Shown: positions 1-12,395, numbered from the stretch's first letter. The stretch is 64,000 bases of DNA from Piscinibacter defluvii (GCF_004011805.1 NZ_RCHJ01000015.1:1-64000); one strand, 5' to 3'. Notes: generated from the letters alone by a model not told the origin. Numbers and translations are program-made.

Positions 1-206
1 TGCGCCGCGGCCTGATCAAACGTGCGCTTGGGCCGCGCACCGTGAAGCGTCACGGTGCGCAACTCTTCGAGCTGCTTGATCAGCCAGGCCTGCGCTTCGC
101 TAGCACTTGTGAAACCGCGCTGGCGAAATCGAGTGCCGCGCCAGATCTTGTCGACCTGCCAGGTACCGCCTTCGTCGGGGTGGATCCCCCGTGTTGATCG
201 GCCCAT
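1..206 (-). CDS. Second tyrosine recombinase, N-terminus only (cut by left edge)
   Basis: The reading frame opens at an ATG at 206, preceded by a strong AAAGGAG ribosome binding site at a good distance, and stays open to the window edge (68 residues visible). The visible part reads RGIHPDEGGTWQVDKIW, then an Arg-rich strand and a helix AQAWLIKQLEELR. This is the typical N-terminal DNA-binding (AP2-like or SAM-like) arm of phage and island integrases. The catalytic domain lies outside the window, so activity cannot be judged. The frame overlaps the 3' third of the upstream HTH gene by 127 bases. It is the third gene of a leftward recombination module. The family call is an inference from this N-terminus only. 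Confidence 0.6.
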   Translation of the reverse strand, partial: MGRSTRGIHPDEGGTWQVDKIWRGTRFRQRGFTSASEAQAWLIKQLEELRTVTLHGARPKRTFDQAAA

Positions 207-463
207 GGTTCAACTCCTTTCTGTGGAATGGGCCGTCCGTTCCTGCGCGCATTCTGCGCCGGCTCGGAGGCGCTGGCAGGGGTATCCGACGCCTGCGAGG
301 CCGCCTTCAACTCGTCGAAGGCGCGATCGAGGTCGTGCACGTCGAAGATCAGGCTCGTGCCCACGCGGATCGGCGTCACGCGCGGGCGAATCAGGCTGTC
401 GAAGGTCCGGCGCTTCAGGCCGACATGCGCCATGGCTTCGGAAAGGGGCAGGCCGCGGCTCAT
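80..463 (-). CDS. Small helix-turn-helix protein of the recombination module
   Basis: A 127-residue protein whose ATG overlaps the stop of the recombinase gene (ATGA, 460-463), so the two are translationally coupled. Residues 1-55 look like a short winged or AlpA/excisionase-type HTH: an N-terminal helix, a turn (HVGLKRRTFDSLI), a hairpin (TPIRVGTSLIF) and a helix (DVHDLDRAFDELK). The rest is low-complexity Ala/Ser/Pro and then overlaps the start of the next recombinase, so the last ~42 codons may be a read-through tail with no fold. A role as excisionase or directionality factor is inferred from size, HTH and position between two recombinase genes. It could also be a simple transcriptional repressor of the module. 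Confidence 0.6.
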   Translation of the reverse strand: MSRGLPLSEAMAHVGLKRRTFDSLIRPRVTPIRVGTSLIFDVHDLDRAFDELKAASQASDTPASASEPAQNARRNGRPIPQKGVEPWADQHGGSTPTKAVPGRSTRSGAALDFASAVSQVLAKRRPG

Positions 464-1602
464 GACGACTGCTCCGCGGGATCGCCCTCGGCGGCGGGCG
501 GGACCTCGGCCGTATCAGCCTGGCCGGGCTTGCCCATCGTCCCAACGTAGAACGTGCTGGAGCGCAGGCGCGAGTGGCCCAGGCGGATGGCCGTGCGATA
601 GCGCGCATCGGCATCGTTCTCCGGGCGCTCCTGCTGGCCGCGCACCGGAGAGGGCGCGCCGGTGTCGGCCTCGTAGCCGTCGTTCGCCGACTGGTGCCGC
701 AGGCCGTGCGGCGTGACGCCCAGCCCGGTTCGCGTCAGGCCGAAGCGCTTCATGACGTTGTAGAAGCGGTACTCGTTTTGGTACGCGGTCCGGCCTGGTT
801 GGCCCACGTACCAGCCTTTGGCAACGATGGACTGGAGCCGTATCAGCAACTCACGCTGCTCGGGCGTCTGCAGCGGTTCGTCGCGCGGGCGTCCGCCCTT
901 CGTGCCTTGGGCGAAGCGCACGAACTCATCACACTCCGGGTAGGCCGCTGCATCGCGCTCGAAGGCCTGCTCTCGGGGGATCAGCGCGCCGTGAGGCCGG
1001 AAGTGCCGAGCTTCCTTGGGCCGGGCGCCGAACCGGTAGCAGATCTCCAACTGCAGGCCGACCCACTGGTCGAAAGCGGCCACCTCGGCAATCTTGGCTT
1101 CGATGTCGACGCCATGGGCCGTCCAGCTGCGGTCTTCCACCGCCACTTGCCTGCGGTGCACGTGCGGCGAATCGGCGCCGACGTAGAAAGCCACCTCGCG
1201 GACCAGGCCAGGTCGCCCGATCCAGCCCGCGTAGGTACGCAGGAAAGACAGGTAGTTGTGGATGCTGGCGGTGGCCATGTCACGCTCCAGCCAGCGCGCC
1301 ACCACCGCCTGCACATGGCGCTGCTTGAGGACGCGCGGGTCGGCGTCCCGAAACGTCGTGTGGGTGCGCAGTTCGTTGAAGAAGCTGAAGTAGAAGTACT
1401 CGCGGTCCCTCATGGTCTTGAACGACACCACCTTGTAGAGCTTGGCGTGCTGGCTGTTGTGCTGCTTGACGATGGCGTCCAGCACACGCTTCCAGTCGCT
1501 CGTGCCGATCGGCAGCGACGCCAGCACCGCAGCGGGGTCACGTCCTTCACCTGCTTGCTTGCGCAGCTCGTGCCTGCCGCGCTGTCTTGTCTTCGAACCC
1601 AT
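460..1602 (-). CDS. Tyrosine recombinase (site-specific integrase)
   Basis: A 380-residue phage-integrase-family recombinase. The catalytic signature can be followed in order in the C-terminal half: Arg in the helix YRFGARPKEARH, then HGLRHQ (His-x-x-Arg), LGHSRLRSSTFYVG (second His and the nucleophilic Tyr). The N-terminal half has a SAM-like core-binding region (KQRHVQAVVARWLERDM, IHNYLSFLRTYAGW). The ATG at 1602 is chosen because TTGGAG sits seven bases upstream; the frame stays open further upstream, but that part is low complexity. It is followed by overlapping HTH and second recombinase genes, a layout seen in genomic-island recombination modules. It probably moves the element that carries the defence genes to its right; that link is inferred from proximity. 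Confidence 0.85.
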   Translation of the reverse strand: MGSKTRQRGRHELRKQAGEGRDPAAVLASLPIGTSDWKRVLDAIVKQHNSQHAKLYKVVSFKTMRDREYFYFSFFNELRTHTTFRDADPRVLKQRHVQAVVARWLERDMATASIHNYLSFLRTYAGWIGRPGLVREVAFYVGADSPHVHRRQVAVEDRSWTAHGVDIEAKIAEVAAFDQWVGLQLEICYRFGARPKEARHFRPHGALIPREQAFERDAAAYPECDEFVRFAQGTKGGRPRDEPLQTPEQRELLIRLQSIVAKGWYVGQPGRTAYQNEYRFYNVMKRFGLTRTGLGVTPHGLRHQSANDGYEADTGAPSPVRGQQERPENDADARYRTAIRLGHSRLRSSTFYVGTMGKPGQADTAEVPPAAEGDPAEQSS

Positions 1603-2707
1603 ATCGATCTCCAAGTGGGTGACCCCGGGAGCCAGCCGGGGTCGATGGCCAACCTGGAACACGGCGTCGGGGCGCGTCGCTCCGAGGTGTTCCGTCTCGA
1701 AGCGGCGCGGAGGCGAAGAGCGGTGTCTACATCCGGCGGGCCTCGGTGCCGGAAGGGTTCGTCCAAAGGGGCGGCCGAGCTGGCCGCTGGAGGTCTTAAA
1801 AAATCGGAAGCTGCCCGGACGACCGCGCGCGTTTCCGCGCGGAGTCATCGATGCGCTCGTGGCGCGGCGACCAGTCCAGCTGGTCATTCAGTGGGCAAGC
1901 GAAGGTGATCCCTCGGCTCCTGCTGGACGCGCCCCCTTCCACCGAGGGCGTGCAGGGTCACGGTGGTCTTCACCCGGCTCGCTGCGACGTGCAGCGCGTG
2001 CCGGGCGAACGCCCGCAAGGGCAGTGGCCGTGACGAGGGTATTCAGGGATCGCAACGCGTACGCATTGCGGGGTGTGGCTGCAGGTGCTCGCGGGCGAGC
2101 CTGGCAGCGCATCGCATCTCGGGGATGCGGATCGGAGAGAGGGATGGGGGCCGCGTCTTGCACGGCCGCGTAACTCGTCTAAGCAGGCTACGCGATGGAA
2201 GTGCGGGTCACGACCGCTAACGGCTGCTTCAGCGTCTGAGCGCTCGGTGGCAGCGTCCGGCCTGCTGTTGACTTGACGTCCTGCTGCAGGCACCGCAGGG
2301 CTGATCGAGAGTTGACCGCAAGCGTGCGTGTGATGTCAACAGCGCCGCAAACGCGGCGCATGTTCATCGGGCAAGAACCGACCACTTGATCCGGGCAGAG
2401 TTGCAATTAGGTGCGACAAGACACCTTGCGGCACTGACGATGCGGTCTTCCCCTCGGGCTTGACCTTCTTCTGCCATGCCTCTAGTTGGGCGCGGACGAG
2501 GCTCGCGTTCGTGGGTTGCTGGTAGGTCCGACACGCGCGGCAGCGGAGTCACCGCGAGGCGCCCGGCGAACGGGGGAAACTACCGCAACGGCCGGACTTT
2601 CCAGCCCCTCAAGCCGCCGAAAACGCGCTTCACTGTGACCGATGAACATGCGCCGAGCGCCTGAGAGAATCACCGGCCGAGCCCTTTGACCCGACCCTGC
2701 CGACCGC
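1603..2707. other. Non-coding stretch between recombination module and hsd operon
   Basis: About 1.1 kb with no frame that looks like a real protein; the open frames here are Arg/Ala/Pro-rich GC shadows. It must contain the divergent promoters for the leftward recombinase module and the rightward hsd operon, but I see no convincing sigma-70 match. A perfect 7-bp hairpin (GCGCCGC-AAAC-GCGGCGC, 2342-2359) is present without a T-run, so it is not a classical terminator. A TGTTGAC / GTCAACA inverted pair lies about 70 bases apart around 2268-2342. Recombinase attachment or control sites would be expected here but cannot be recognised by eye. Confidence 0.5.
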
Positions 2708-5243
<2,536 letters not shown>

Positions 5244-5251
<8 letters not shown>

Positions 5252-6548
5252 CTGGAGAACAGTTCAGCTCCATGAGGTGGCCGACATCCGGGTGAGCAAC
5301 GTCGACAAGAAGGCGGTGGCAGGCGAGTTGCCGGTCAAGCTATGCAACTACATGGATGTGTACGGCAACGACTACATCCGGGCAGACCTGTCATTCATGG
5401 AGGCGACAGCTACTGCTGCCGAGATCGAGCGCTTCGGTGTGCGCCGCGGCGACGTGATGATCACCAAGGATTCGGAGACGCCTGACGACATCGGAATACC
5501 TTCGGTCGTGTTGGATGACATCGAGAGTCTGGTGTGTGGCTACCATTTGGCTCAGTTGCGGCCCAGAGAAGCTGTGGTCGATCCCATCTACTTGTCGAAG
5601 CAACTATCTCTGCCGGAGACTTCCGCCTACTTCGCGCAGCGTGCGACGGGTTCCACGCGCTATGGGCTATCGACGCGGACGATCGCGCAGACGCCCATTC
5701 GCCTGGCGCCGTTGGTTGAGCAGCAGCGCATCGCCGCCATCCTCACCAGCCTCGACACCGCCATCGCAGCCACCGAAGCGCTGATCGAGAAGCACCATCA
5801 GATCAAGGCCGGGCTGATGCACGACTTGTTGACGCGCGGCGTTGCGGACGGAGGGTCGCTTCGACGATCCGCTCTTGAGGCCCCCGACCTCTACGTGCCA
5901 ACCAAGATCGGCCTGGTGCCGGTAGGTTGGGAAGTGACCGGTCTTCAAGCGAAGCAGCGCGGTGCCGACAAGTGGATTCGGACCGGGCCTTTCGGGTCGT
6001 CATTGAAGGGTGAGCACTGGGTGGTTGAGGGCTGCCCTGTTGTCACGATTGGCTCACTAGGCGAAGGATTGTTTGATGAGCATGAACTCCTGTTCGTCGG
6101 CGAGCGTGACGCGGCACGTCTGGCCGAATTCAGGCTCAAGCTCGGAGACGTCGTGTTCTCGCGCGTCGCAGATGTCGGCCGGTCCGTCGCTGTGCGCCAG
6201 GAGAACGTCGGATGGATCATGTCGTCCAACCTCATGCGTATTGCCGTGGACGCGAGTCAGGTTCGCCCCGATTTCCTGCAGATGCTGCTGGCAGGCGATG
6301 CCCGGGTCAAAGCTCAGATTCGCGCCAAGGTCAACAGCGGCGGACGCGAAGTGGCCAATAGCGAGATCCTGGGGCAACTGCTCTTTGCGTGGCCGCCCGT
6401 CGATGAGCAAGAGCGCATCATCGAGCGCGTGCAATCCATCGAGGCACCGATTCGCTTGGATCAGGATCGGCTGCGGAAGCTTCGCATGCAGAAGCAAGGC
6501 CTGATGCACGACCTGCTGACTGGCAAGGTCCCTGTTGGAGCCGGCTGA
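5244..6548 (+). CDS. hsdS: Type I restriction-modification specificity subunit HsdS
   Basis: A 434-residue specificity subunit that determines the bipartite DNA target of the R-M complex. Two target-recognition domains are visible: residues ~1-150 and ~225-390. Each is followed by a conserved helical spacer: one contains [23 protein letters not shown] and the other [13 protein letters not shown]. Both helical regions end in a repeated motif, [11 protein letters not shown] near 195 and [11 protein letters not shown] near 425, marking the internal pseudo-duplication of HsdS. The recognition domains have less GC-biased codon use than neighbouring hsdM, as expected for modules that recombine between strains. 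It starts inside the hsdM stop region and is followed 12 bases later by darT. Confidence 0.93.
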
Positions 6549-6560
6549 AAGTCCACGCCC

Positions 6561-7214
6561 ATGGCCGACGACTACGCCAAGTTGCTCAATCCCGAGCGCG
6601 CGCTGATCTTCCGGATCATCCATCGCGCGAACCTGCCCTGGGTGCTGCAGCACGGCCTGCATTGCGGCAACAGCGCCACGCGCGCGGCGGACTGGGTGAG
6701 TATCGGCAACCAGGAGTTGATCGGCAAGCGCGCCCACTGGCCGGTGACTGTGGGGCCGGGCGGCGTCTTGAACGACTACGTGCCCTTCTACTTCACACCC
6801 TTCTCGGTGATGATGCACAACATCAACACCGGCTGGAACGGCGTGCCCAGGCATCCCAAGCCGGACATCCTGATCCTGGTGGCGAGCTTGCGTCGTGTGG
6901 TGGAACTGGGCCTGACGGTGCTGTTCACCGACAGCCATGCCAACAACCCGCTGGTCAACTACTACCGGGACCCGGCACAACTCGACCGCATCGACTGGCC
7001 CATCCTGCAGGCGCGTGACTTCAAGCGTGACCCGGAGGACCCGGACAAGTTCTCCCGCTACCAGGCCGAGGCGCTGGTCCATCGGCATTGCCCGCTGCAG
7101 GGGTTGTCGGGGATTGTCTGTTACAACCAGGGCGTCAAAATCCAGGTCGAACAGGCCGTAGCCGCGGCCCAGGTGCCGCTGCAGGTGGCAGCCCGGCCCG
7201 CCTGGTACTTCTGA
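6561..7214 (+). CDS. darT: DarT-like DNA ADP-ribosyltransferase toxin (DUF4433)
   Basis: A 217-residue protein of the DarT/DUF4433 family. Established family members use NAD+ to ADP-ribosylate thymidine in single-stranded DNA, blocking replication, and act as anti-phage toxins. Family-typical features visible here: an N-terminal [18 protein letters not shown], a central [16 protein letters not shown] (the PFYF..SPMMYNI-type motif), a TDSHANN stretch and the late [13 protein letters not shown] with the acidic residue expected in the catalytic QAE(A/L)LV motif. It overlaps the next gene, the macrodomain antitoxin darG, by one base (TGATG), so the two are co-translated. Its position inside an hsd operon suggests it serves the same defence locus. 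Target sequence is not predictable from the text. Confidence 0.9.
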   Translation: MADDYAKLLNPERALIFRIIHRANLPWVLQHGLHCGNSATRAADWVSIGNQELIGKRAHWPVTVGPGGVLNDYVPFYFTPFSVMMHNINTGWNGVPRHPKPDILILVASLRRVVELGLTVLFTDSHANNPLVNYYRDPAQLDRIDWPILQARDFKRDPEDPDKFSRYQAEALVHRHCPLQGLSGIVCYNQGVKIQVEQAVAAAQVPLQVAARPAWYF

Positions 7215-8383
7215 TGATCCACTACACGCAAGGCAATCTGCTGGAATCCAAGGCCCAGGCCCTGGTGAACACGGTCAACACCGTGGGCATCATGGGCAAG
7301 GGCATTGCCTTGATGTTCAAGGACCGGTTCGCCGAGAACTTCCGGCTGTATGCGCAGGCCTGCAAGGCCGGCGACGTGCGCACGGGGCAGATGTTCGTGA
7401 CCGAGCCGGGCGAGTTGGACGGGCCGCGGTGGGTCATCAACTTCCCGACGAAGCGAGACTGGCGCGCCAAGTCCCGTCTGGAATGGATTGTCGAAGGGCT
7501 GCAGGACCTGCGGCGCTTTCTGGTCGAGAACCACGTGCGCTCCGTCGCGATTCCGCCGCTGGGTGCCGGCAATGGCGGCCTGGATTGGCCGCTGGTGAAG
7601 GACCAGATCGAGCGCGCCCTGGGCGACCTGGACATCGCGATCACGGTCTTCGAGCCGACTCGTACCTATCAGAACGTGGCCAAGCGTCATGGCGTGGAAG
7701 CGTTGACGCCAGCCCGGGCCATGATCGCCGAACTGGTGCGCCGTTACTGGGTGATGGGCTTCGAGTGCAGCCTGCTGGAAGTGCAGAAGCTGGCCTGGTT
7801 CCTCAATCGCACGCTGGACCGGGACGTGCCCGGGAACAATCCGCTGAAGCTGCGCTTCGAGGCCAACAAGTTCGGCCCGTATGCGCATGGGCTGACCAAG
7901 GTGCTGGACCAACTGGATGGCAGCTACCTGGGCAGCGAGAAACGCATCGGCGATGCCAAGCCCTTCGACGTGGTGTGGTTCAACGAACAGCGCACGCAGG
8001 TGGTTCAGGCCTACCTGCGCAGCGAGGCCAAGCCGTACCTGGCCGCTCTGGAGGACACTTCGGCGCTGATCGATGGTTTCGAGTCGCCCTACGGCATGGA
8101 GTTGCTGGCCACGGTGGACTGGTTGCTGGCACGCGGCAACGTCGAGCCAACGGTTCAGGCCGTGCGCGATGGCCTGGCGCGCTGGCCCCACGAAGATGGC
8201 GCCGAGCGCAAGACTCGGCTGTTCGATGACCGCGCCGTCGGCATTGCGCTGAACAGGTTGCTGCAATCACCCCGCACGGGCGAGCGGCCCGGATTGCTTC
8301 AGACGATTGCCGCATGGGAACCACTGCAGGACGGCCTGCCGCCGCGTGAGGACCTGGCGCCGCAGGAGCGTGACCCGCTTTAG
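7214..8383 (+). CDS. darG: DarG-like macrodomain antitoxin
   Basis: A 389-residue antitoxin partner of DarT. The N-terminal ~155 residues form a macrodomain: [29 protein letters not shown] is the ADP-ribose-binding loop with the GxMGKG core, and [14 protein letters not shown] is the second loop. Such macrodomains remove ADP-ribose from thymidine in DNA. The remaining ~230 residues form the C-terminal domain that in characterised DarG binds and neutralises DarT directly. The ATG at 7214 is chosen over an upstream in-frame ATG because it starts exactly at the conserved MIHYTQGN sequence and is coupled to the darT stop by TGATG. It is followed 24 bases later by hsdR. Confidence 0.92.
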   Translation: MIHYTQGNLLESKAQALVNTVNTVGIMGKGIALMFKDRFAENFRLYAQACKAGDVRTGQMFVTEPGELDGPRWVINFPTKRDWRAKSRLEWIVEGLQDLRRFLVENHVRSVAIPPLGAGNGGLDWPLVKDQIERALGDLDIAITVFEPTRTYQNVAKRHGVEALTPARAMIAELVRRYWVMGFECSLLEVQKLAWFLNRTLDRDVPGNNPLKLRFEANKFGPYAHGLTKVLDQLDGSYLGSEKRIGDAKPFDVVWFNEQRTQVVQAYLRSEAKPYLAALEDTSALIDGFESPYGMELLATVDWLLARGNVEPTVQAVRDGLARWPHEDGAERKTRLFDDRAVGIALNRLLQSPRTGERPGLLQTIAAWEPLQDGLPPREDLAPQERDPL

Positions 8384-8407
8384 GCGTGGCCTGCCGGGGC
8401 CACCGCG

Positions 8408-11400
8408 ATGAGCGAGTATTCCGAGGTCGAACAGCCCTTCCTGCAGCAGTTGGCTGCGCAGGGGTGGACTGTTGTCGACCAGGGCCCGCAGCTGCCGCAG
8501 GACGCGGCGCCTAGCCTGCGCCCCAGCTTTCGGCCCTGGTGGCTGCCCGGCGTGTTCCGCGAAGCGGTGCGCGGGCTAAACACCCTGCCAGATGGCAGAG
8601 GTGAAGGTGCTCCCTGGCTCACCGACCACCAGCTCGACGAACTGGAGTCGCAGCTCTTCCGCCAACCCCAGCGCACGCTGCTGGAGGCCAACCAGGCCGT
8701 GCACGAGCTGCTGCTGAAGGCGCAGGTGGACGTGAACGAGGCCACCGGCGAGGTGGACCCGGTGGTCAAGCTCATCGACTTCCACCACCCCGAGCGCAAC
8801 CGCTTCCACGCCATCAACCAGTTCCGCATCGCCACGCCTGGCTGCGTGCGCGAGTTCATCGTGCCGGACATCGTGCTGTTCGTGAACGGCATCCCGCTGG
8901 CGGTGGTGGAGTGCAAGAAGGGTTCGGCCACCTGCGCCAACCCGATGCAGGAAGCGTTTGTGCAGTTGCAGCGCTACATGCGCAAACGCGCCGAAACGGA
9001 GGCTGCCGGTCTGAAGGAGGGCGAACCCCGCCTCTTCCACAGCAACCTGCTGCTGGTGCGAACCTGCGGGCTGGAGGCGGACTACGGCAGCATCAGCTCC
9101 GGCGAGGAGCACTTCTACGCCTGGAAGACGCTGTACCCGGCTGACGATGCCGCCAGGGCGGGTATGAACCCGCAGCAGCAACTGGTGGCGGGTATGCTGA
9201 TGCCAGCCAACTTGCTGCAGATGCTGCGCACCTGCACCGTGTTCATGGACACCGATGCCGGCGCGCGGGTGAAGGTGGTGTGCCGCTACCAGCAGTTCCG
9301 CGCCGCCGGCAAGATCGTGCAGCGGCTGCGCGCCGGCCACACGGCGGCCGAGCGTAGCGGCGTGGTGTGGCACACGCAGGGTTCGGGCAAGTCGCTCACC
9401 ATGGTGTTCGTGGCCCGCATGCTGCGCGCCAGCCAGGACCTGAGCGACTTCAAGATCGTGCTCGTCAACGACAGGCAGGACCTGGAGGAACAGCTCGGCG
9501 AGACGGCCACGCTGATCGGCGGGCGCGTCAACGTGATCGGCAGCACGCAGGACCTGCGGCGCCACCTGGCCACCGACAGCTCGGACATCAACATGGTGAT
9601 GGTCCACAAGTTCCAGGAGCGCGAGCAGGTGCTCAGCAATGCAGTGGCCGAGGCGCTAGGCACCTACAGGGCCATGCCGGCGGGCAAGACCTTTGGCGTG
9701 GTGAACGCCAGCGACCGCATCGTACTGATGATCGACGAGGCGCACCGTACCCAGGGCTCCGACCTGGGCGAGAACCTGTTCGAAGCCTTCCCCAACGCTA
9801 CGCGCCTGGCCTTCACCGGCACGCCGCTGATCACCGAGCGCCATGGTGAGCGCAAGACGCACAAGCGCTTCGGCGAGTACATCGACACCTACAAGCTGCT
9901 GGACGCGGTGAACGACGGTGCCACGCTGCAGATCCTCTACGAAGGCCGCACGGCCGACAGTGCGCTGAACGAGAAGCACGCCTTCGACGAGAAGTTCGAG
10001 GACCTGTTCCGCGACCGCAGCGAGGAAGAGCTGGCCGCCATCCGCAAGAAGTACGGCGCCACCGGCGACATCCTGGAGGCCAAGACGCGCATCGATGCCA
10101 TCGCCCGCGACCTGGTGCGGCACTACGTGGACAACATCCTGCCCAACGGCTTCAAGGCACAGGTGGTGTGCCACTCCAAGCTGGCCTGCGTGCGTTACCA
10201 GGAGGGCATCGATGCCGCCATCGCGGAGCGCCTGGCGGCGGAGCAAGCGAAGGCGCGACCGGATGCTGAACTGCTGCGTCGGCTGTCCTTCCTGAAGACC
10301 GCGGTGGTGGTGTCGTCCGACGGCACCAATGAGGCGGCCTACATCACGCACGCCCGCAAGCAGGCCGCGCGGTTGAATGCGGTGGAGAACTTCTGCAAGG
10401 GGTTCGACCTGGATGACCCCGACAAGGCCAACACTGGCATCGCCTTCCTGATCGTTTGCGACATGCTGCTGACCGGCTTCGATGCGCCGATCGAGCAAGT
10501 GATGTACATCGACAAGCGGCTGCGCGAGCACACGCTGCTGCAGGCCATTGCCCGCACCAATCGCGTGAAGCGCGGCAAGCAGCGCGGCTATATCGTGGAC
10601 TACATCGGCCTGGCCAACCACCTGACCGAGGCACTGACGCTCTACACCGCCAGCGACGAGCTGCAGGAACTGCACGACGGGCTGAAGAGCATCACCACCG
10701 AACTGCCGGTGCTGGAAGAGCGCTACCAGCGCTTGCTGCAGCACTTCAACGCCCGCGGCGTGAATGGCATCGAGGCCTTCGTGACCGGCAAGCTGGGCGA
10801 CATGCGGCAGGCCGCCGCCGTGGTGCATGCGGCCGTGAAGGCGCTGGCCGACGAGCGCTACCGGGCCGACTTCGAGGTGTACCTCAAGAAGTTCCTGATG
10901 AGCCTGGACATCATCCTGCCGCACACATCAGCGCAGGCCTTCCGCGTGCCGGCCAAGCGCTTCGGCTACATCCTGCAGGTGGCCAAGGAGCGCTACAAGG
11001 ACGAGAGCCTGCAACTGGGCGACGCGGGCGAGAAGGTGAAGGCGCTGATCAACGAACATCTGGTCAGCCTGGGCATCAACCCCAAGGTGCCGCCGGTGGA
11101 ACTGCTGGCCGAGGACTTCCTGCATCGGCTGCAGCAGCACGCGGGCGGCAACGACGAGGCCAAGGCCAGCGAGATGGAGCATGCCATCCGCAAGCACTGC
11201 ACCGTGCACCACGACGAGGACCCGGCGTTCTACAAGAAGCTTTCGGAGAAGGTGGATGCGCTGATCGAGCGTCACCATGACGAGTGGGACCTGTTGGTGG
11301 AGAAGCTGGAAGAACTGCGCACCGAAGCCGTGGCCGGCCGCAAGCAGGGTGTGGAAGGCCTGGGCACCGAGGCCAGCACGTTCTACGAGCACCTGGCCGA

Positions 11401-11680
11401 CGTGGCCTATGGCGGCACCACCGTGCCGGCGGCCGACCTGCCGGCGTTCAAGGTGCTGATGGCCACGCTGGTGGAACTGTTGCAGGACACCATCGGCAGC
11501 ATCGACTTCTGGCAAAGCGCTGACAAGCAGAAGCGCCTGCGCGGCGAGATCAAGACTGCCATCGCCCGCACGGGCCTGGAGGCTGTGCTGGCGCAGCGTG
11601 AGCGTGTGGCCGTGGAGGTGATGAAGCTGGCGAAGAACCGCCATGACCAGCTGTTGAAGGCCGCGAACGATGCAAGCTGA
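8408..11680 (+). CDS. hsdR: Type I restriction endonuclease/translocase subunit HsdR
   Basis: A 1090-residue restriction subunit. The N-terminal nuclease domain (about 1-260) shows the PD-(D/E)xK pattern VPDIVLFVNGIPLAVVECKKGS near residues 150-175. A superfamily 2 helicase motor follows, with Walker A QGSGKS near residue 325, the DEAH box IDEAHRTQ near 442, a motif III FTGTPL near 475 and a helicase C-terminal half with LLTGFDAP and QAIARTNR. The C-terminal ~250 residues are helical and would bind the M2S core. Length and order are as in functional HsdR, so the locus looks intact. It is separated from hsdS by darTG, and its stop overlaps the following metallohydrolase gene by 11 bases. Confidence 0.94.
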   Translation: MSEYSEVEQPFLQQLAAQGWTVVDQGPQLPQDAAPSLRPSFRPWWLPGVFREAVRGLNTLPDGRGEGAPWLTDHQLDELESQLFRQPQRTLLEANQAVHELLLKAQVDVNEATGEVDPVVKLIDFHHPERNRFHAINQFRIATPGCVREFIVPDIVLFVNGIPLAVVECKKGSATCANPMQEAFVQLQRYMRKRAETEAAGLKEGEPRLFHSNLLLVRTCGLEADYGSISSGEEHFYAWKTLYPADDAARAGMNPQQQLVAGMLMPANLLQMLRTCTVFMDTDAGARVKVVCRYQQFRAAGKIVQRLRAGHTAAERSGVVWHTQGSGKSLTMVFVARMLRASQDLSDFKIVLVNDRQDLEEQLGETATLIGGRVNVIGSTQDLRRHLATDSSDINMVMVHKFQEREQVLSNAVAEALGTYRAMPAGKTFGVVNASDRIVLMIDEAHRTQGSDLGENLFEAFPNATRLAFTGTPLITERHGERKTHKRFGEYIDTYKLLDAVNDGATLQILYEGRTADSALNEKHAFDEKFEDLFRDRSEEELAAIRKKYGATGDILEAKTRIDAIARDLVRHYVDNILPNGFKAQVVCHSKLACVRYQEGIDAAIAERLAAEQAKARPDAELLRRLSFLKTAVVVSSDGTNEAAYITHARKQAARLNAVENFCKGFDLDDPDKANTGIAFLIVCDMLLTGFDAPIEQVMYIDKRLREHTLLQAIARTNRVKRGKQRGYIVDYIGLANHLTEALTLYTASDELQELHDGLKSITTELPVLEERYQRLLQHFNARGVNGIEAFVTGKLGDMRQAAAVVHAAVKALADERYRADFEVYLKKFLMSLDIILPHTSAQAFRVPAKRFGYILQVAKERYKDESLQLGDAGEKVKALINEHLVSLGINPKVPPVELLAEDFLHRLQQHAGGNDEAKASEMEHAIRKHCTVHHDEDPAFYKKLSEKVDALIERHHDEWDLLVEKLEELRTEAVAGRKQGVEGLGTEASTFYEHLADVAYGGTTVPAADLPAFKVLMATLVELLQDTIGSIDFWQSADKQKRLRGEIKTAIARTGLEAVLAQRERVAVEVMKLAKNRHDQLLKAANDAS

Positions 11681-12395
11681 GGCCGCGCCCATCGTCCGCA
11701 AGGTGAAGGACATCGAGTACCGCCTGCTGCCCGGCACGGCGCGGCAGACCACCGACATCGTGATCGAGCGCGACGGCTGCGTCACCGTGCGCCCGCCCGC
11801 GCGCATGACGCCCGAGCAGGTGGACGAGACCGTGCTGAGCCGCCGGCACTGGATCTACCGCAACCTGGCCGAATGGCGCGACCTGAACGCCACCCGCGTG
11901 GTGCGCGAATGGGTGAACGGCGAGAGCTTCCTGTACCTGGGCAGCGCCTACCGCCTGCTGCTGGTGCCGGAGCAGGACGAGCCCCTGAAGCTGAAGGACG
12001 GCCGTTTCTGCCTGCTGCGCAGCGTGGTGGAGCAGGACGGCAAGACGGCAGCGCAGGACGCATTCCGCGACTTCTACATTGCCCGAGGCATGTCGCGCCT
12101 GGTCCAGCGCGTCAACCACTTCGCGCCACGTGTGGGTGTTCAGCCCGGGCCGCTGCAGGTAAAGGAGCTGGGCTTCCGCTGGGCCAGCAGCCTGCCCGGC
12201 GGCGGCCTGCACTTCCATTGGAAGTGCCTGATGGCGCCGCCCAAGATCACCGACTACATCGTCGTCCACGAGCTGTGCCACATGCACCACCGGGATCACA
12301 CCGACCTGTTCTGGAACGAGGTGGACAAGGTGATGCCGGACTATCGTGAGCGGAAGGAGTGGTTGAGGCAGCGGGGGGCGGGGATGGATCTGTAG
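11670..12395 (+). CDS. YgjP/WLM-type metal-dependent hydrolase (DUF45) at the end of the hsd operon
   Basis: A 241-residue predicted zinc hydrolase of the YgjP (DUF45) family. The C-terminal part carries the zincin motif HELCHMHHRDHTDLFW (HExxH-like His-Glu-Leu-Cys-His with a further His), typical of this family; the N-terminal part (residues ~1-130) is the beta-rich lead-in with VTVRPPARM. Genes of this family are often found immediately after type I restriction genes, and here the start lies 11 bases inside hsdR, so it is part of the same operon. Its role in restriction is not established; maturation or turnover of the complex is only a guess. I assign the family with good confidence, the function not. 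Confidence 0.85.
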   Translation: MQAEAAPIVRKVKDIEYRLLPGTARQTTDIVIERDGCVTVRPPARMTPEQVDETVLSRRHWIYRNLAEWRDLNATRVVREWVNGESFLYLGSAYRLLLVPEQDEPLKLKDGRFCLLRSVVEQDGKTAAQDAFRDFYIARGMSRLVQRVNHFAPRVGVQPGPLQVKELGFRWASSLPGGGLHFHWKCLMAPPKITDYIVVHELCHMHHRDHTDLFWNEVDKVMPDYRERKEWLRQRGAGMDL

